Part shown: positions 51,299 to 52,674 of the stretch, piece by piece
Layout of the letters: the number at the start of each line of letters is the position of its first letter
How positions within the stretch are numbered: the first letter of the stretch is position 1
NCBI GenBank assembly: GCA_019187365.1
Contig: JABARE010000048.1
Span: forward strand, 1-52,674
Origin: Saprospiraceae bacterium
GTDB lineage: Bacteria; Bacteroidota; Bacteroidia; Chitinophagales; Saprospiraceae
Reading direction: 5' to 3'
DNA length: 52,674 nt
The notes under the pieces: model-generated
The model's input: the letters and a program-made list of their open reading frames with translations, nothing else
Told to the model about the DNA's origin: nothing
Databases searched by the model: none
Made by a program: the position numbers and the translations under genes

Positions 51299-51356
51299 TG
51301 TTTTGATCTATTTATTAACTTTGTAACGAAAGTCTGATTAATTGGGGGTCAAACCA
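51267..51356. repeat. 90-bp inverted repeat, left arm
   Basis: Starts GGTCGTTTCCTGGAAG and ends GGGGGTCAAACCA. Matches the inverse of 52100-52189 with about four mismatches. It is the 3' terminal part of the transposase gene plus the IS end. The pair frames an AT-rich segment of 743 bp. Confidence 0.85.
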
Positions 51357-51531
51357 GTGTCATGACAATTGTAGAAAAACTGCAATTGAAGAAAGTTTGT
51401 TATGCAGTGCAGGTTGTTTGGCCGGTCCTGCCGGATGTTGGGTTGCTGTTGCGTGTGTTATTTTCAAAAGTAGACAATTTGATAGGTGTTTAGAGGCTTG
51501 TAATTAATGAATATAATTAAAACTCAATAAA

Positions 51532-51786
51532 ATGAAACTTAATTATGACTACTTTACCATCATTCTGTTCCTGATACTCATTACCTTTTCGTCAAAAATT
51601 ATTGGATTGAATAGTGTGTTAAAATATAGTATTATTTCAGGATTTCTACTTTTTGGTGCATACGCAAATTATCAAGTATATAGCATTTTGGAAAAAAGGG
51701 ATCGCAAACAAAGATTTCTGCAAACACTTATTCCCTTTTGCCTGTTTGTTTTAATCTTTTTATGTTTTATTGTTGCAAGAAAATAG
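51532..51786 (+). CDS. Small membrane protein, cargo of inverted transposase remnants
   Basis: An 84-residue protein with three hydrophobic segments (about 8-25 YFTIILFLILITFSSKII, 27-45 SVLKYSIISGFLLFGAYANY and 64-81 TLIPFCLFVLIFLCFIVA), separated by a charged EKRDRKQRF loop. The gene and its surroundings are clearly more AT-rich than the rest of the window, and the codon use differs (AAA, ATT, TTA). It lies between the inverted 90-bp repeats, so it was probably acquired by transposition. I do not recognise a family. It might be an immunity-like or toxin-like membrane peptide, but no motif shows this. Confidence 0.55.
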   Translation: MKLNYDYFTIILFLILITFSSKIIGLNSVLKYSIISGFLLFGAYANYQVYSILEKRDRKQRFLQTLIPFCLFVLIFLCFIVARK

Positions 51787-51833
51787 TAAATCTATAACAC
51801 ATTACACTCCCCACTTGAAATGACAATCATTAA

Positions 51834-52099
51834 GGGCACCTCGAATAACCCACTATTGCGCCACCCAGCCCGCACAGGCTCACGCGCTCAATGAATTTAG
51901 CTTCACAATCCTTCGTTGCAGCTCAGTCAGTTATCGTGCCACATAGCTTCCTTCGCTGCGCCTCGGCTTGCTTTGCTCAGGGTCTGCCTACCTGCACTCC
52001 CTGCTGCGCCAGCCAGCCCGCATAGGCTCACGCGCTCAATGAATTTAGCTTCACAATCCTTCGTTGCAGCTCAGTCAGTCATCGCTCCACATAGCTTCC
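51834..52099. mobile_element. Truncated MITE-like element with internal duplication
   Basis: The left end GGGCACCTCGAATAACCCA is identical to that at 2004. A unit of about 95 bp (from 51857; TGCGCCACCCAGCCCG, CAATGAATTTAGC, GCAGCTCAGTCAG) is repeated from 52005, 148 bp later. The right terminal repeat is missing: the element stops at the right 90-bp inverted repeat (52100). It was therefore cut by the IS insertion or by a rearrangement. Confidence 0.75.
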
Positions 52100-52189
52100 T
52101 GGTTTGACCCCCAATTAATCAGACTTTGGTTACAAAGTTAATAAATAGATCAAAACATCAAAATAATTTTGCACTTCCAGGAAACGACC
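52100..52189. repeat. 90-bp inverted repeat, right arm
   Basis: Inverse of 51267-51356 with about four mismatches; starts TGGTTTGACCCCC. Confidence 0.85.
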
Positions 52190-52217
52190 GACGGTGATCT
52201 TTATACCGATGGGAAGA

Positions 52218-52244
52218 GTGGCAGGCTCAAACTGCCACCTTTTT
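52218..52244 (+). terminator. Hairpin with T tract at the transposase 3' end
   Basis: GTGGCAG / CTGCCAC stem with loop GCTCAAA (52218-52238), then C and five T. It overlaps the end of the right transposase copy and could stop transcription leaving the cargo. It may also work weakly for the minus strand. Confidence 0.5.
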
Positions 52245-52673
52245 GTATTTAGGAGTGTTGGGTGGTTTGATTTTTCCAGGAAACGACCTCAGGCTCTCAT
52301 TACCCGATAGTTCCCACAGAGGAATGTCCACTTTGAATACCCTTCGGTAGCTTTTAGTAAAGGAGGAGGTAATATGCCCCTGGATGAACAGATTCCAGAA
52401 CACCAGGGGTGGCAAGCTGGCAATCGAAGCGTGCAGACGGATGGTGTTGTATTTGGTGTAAAACTCATCCAGGTTGGCTGTAAGTTCTTCGATGGAATAG
52501 AACTCAAAACGCTCCAGATGCTCAGACAAGATGGCATGAAAGCTTTCTTGGATATTTCGGTGATACTGACCCCCGTTTCGGTGATACTGACCCCCATGTG
52601 GAAAGAGGGTTAGGCAACAATGCCGCCTGACAAAATTACATTTTTTTTCGCAAAGAATCTCCTTTGAGTTCAA
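52227..52673 (-). pseudogene. 3' part of integrase-core (DDE) transposase, right copy
   Basis: The C-terminal part (about 108 residues from ESFHAILSEHLERFEFYSIEELTANLDEFYTKYNTIRLHAS) matches the end of an rve/rve_3 integrase core of IS3/IS481-type transposases. The part before it (about 40 residues) is not transposase: it is made by two 20-bp repeats TTTCGGTGATACTGACCCCC (52555-52574, 52576-52595) and adjoining sequence, so the 5' half with most of the DDE site is missing. The ORF runs to the right window edge. It is inverted relative to 51112-51298. Confidence 0.75.
52555..52595. repeat. Tandem 21-bp repeat at transposase breakpoint
   Basis: TTTCGGTGATACTGACCCCC occurs twice in tandem (52555-52574 and 52576-52595), one base apart. 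It marks the place where transposase similarity stops, so it may be the end of another IS or a rearrangement joint. Confidence 0.65.
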
Positions 52674-52674
52674 G

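Overview
The window looks like a contig from a Bacteroidota chromosome, most likely a Saprospiria-like lineage. Five proteins end in type IX secretion system (T9SS) sorting domains, including one CHU_C / gliding-type B domain. There is a PorW/SprE-like T9SS lipoprotein, several promoters have a TAnnTTTG -7 box, and Shine-Dalgarno sequences are scarce. Base composition is moderately GC-rich by eye, except for an AT-rich insert near the right end. Both contig ends are repetitive: a tandem array on the left and transposase remnants on the right. This is typical of assembly breaks.

Layout. 1-350: five 71-bp repeats that on the minus strand read as 5' parts of a tRNA. 503-2423: flippase gene and a MITE-like element. 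2424-5489: exported peptidase/beta-propeller/beta-barrel protein. 5502-11657: minus-strand cluster with a YbeY-ATL fusion, an RsbW-like ATPase, a DUF4175 coiled-coil membrane protein, dapD and a membrane protein. 11811-15441: T9SS cargo, lipoprotein and corA. 15563-19284: copA and recA. 19692-22234: two-gene T9SS operon with a metzincin protease. 22235-22677: non-coding stretch with a second MITE and palindromes. 22678-24110: SRAP and SPOR genes. 24300-26321: htrA and comF. 26330-30226: porW/sprE divergent from an M23 peptidase. 30260-36797: P-type ATPase, birA, rsfS, ftsH, DUF937. 37165-39901: heme-copper reductase operon (CuA subunit, catalytic subunit, SCO chaperone). 39941-46002: TPR protein and a 1365-residue T9SS type B adhesin-like protein. 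46070-49935: M14 carboxypeptidase and ALDH7-type dehydrogenase. 49987-51064: rnhB and an unknown gene. 51112-52674: two inverted transposase remnants around an AT-rich cargo.

How it fits together. Much of the window serves the cell envelope: T9SS assembly and cargo, LPS/polysaccharide export, periplasmic quality control (HtrA, FtsH) and peptidoglycan enzymes (M23, SPOR, DapD). DNA repair and maintenance genes (recA, SRAP, ATL domain, rnhB, comF) are scattered through it. Copper handling (CopA, SCO) matches the CuA/CuB reductase.

The most interesting observations are: (i) a dispersed palindrome, consensus CTAACGAACGTTCGTTAG, at about eight sites in coding and non-coding DNA and in different reading frames; (ii) the tRNA-derived tandem array with a possible promoter; (iii) a heme-copper catalytic subunit lacking the helix-VI active-site tyrosine, which suggests a nitric-oxide-reductase-like enzyme; (iv) the YbeY-ATL fusion; and (v) the inverted transposase remnants flanking a small membrane-protein gene.
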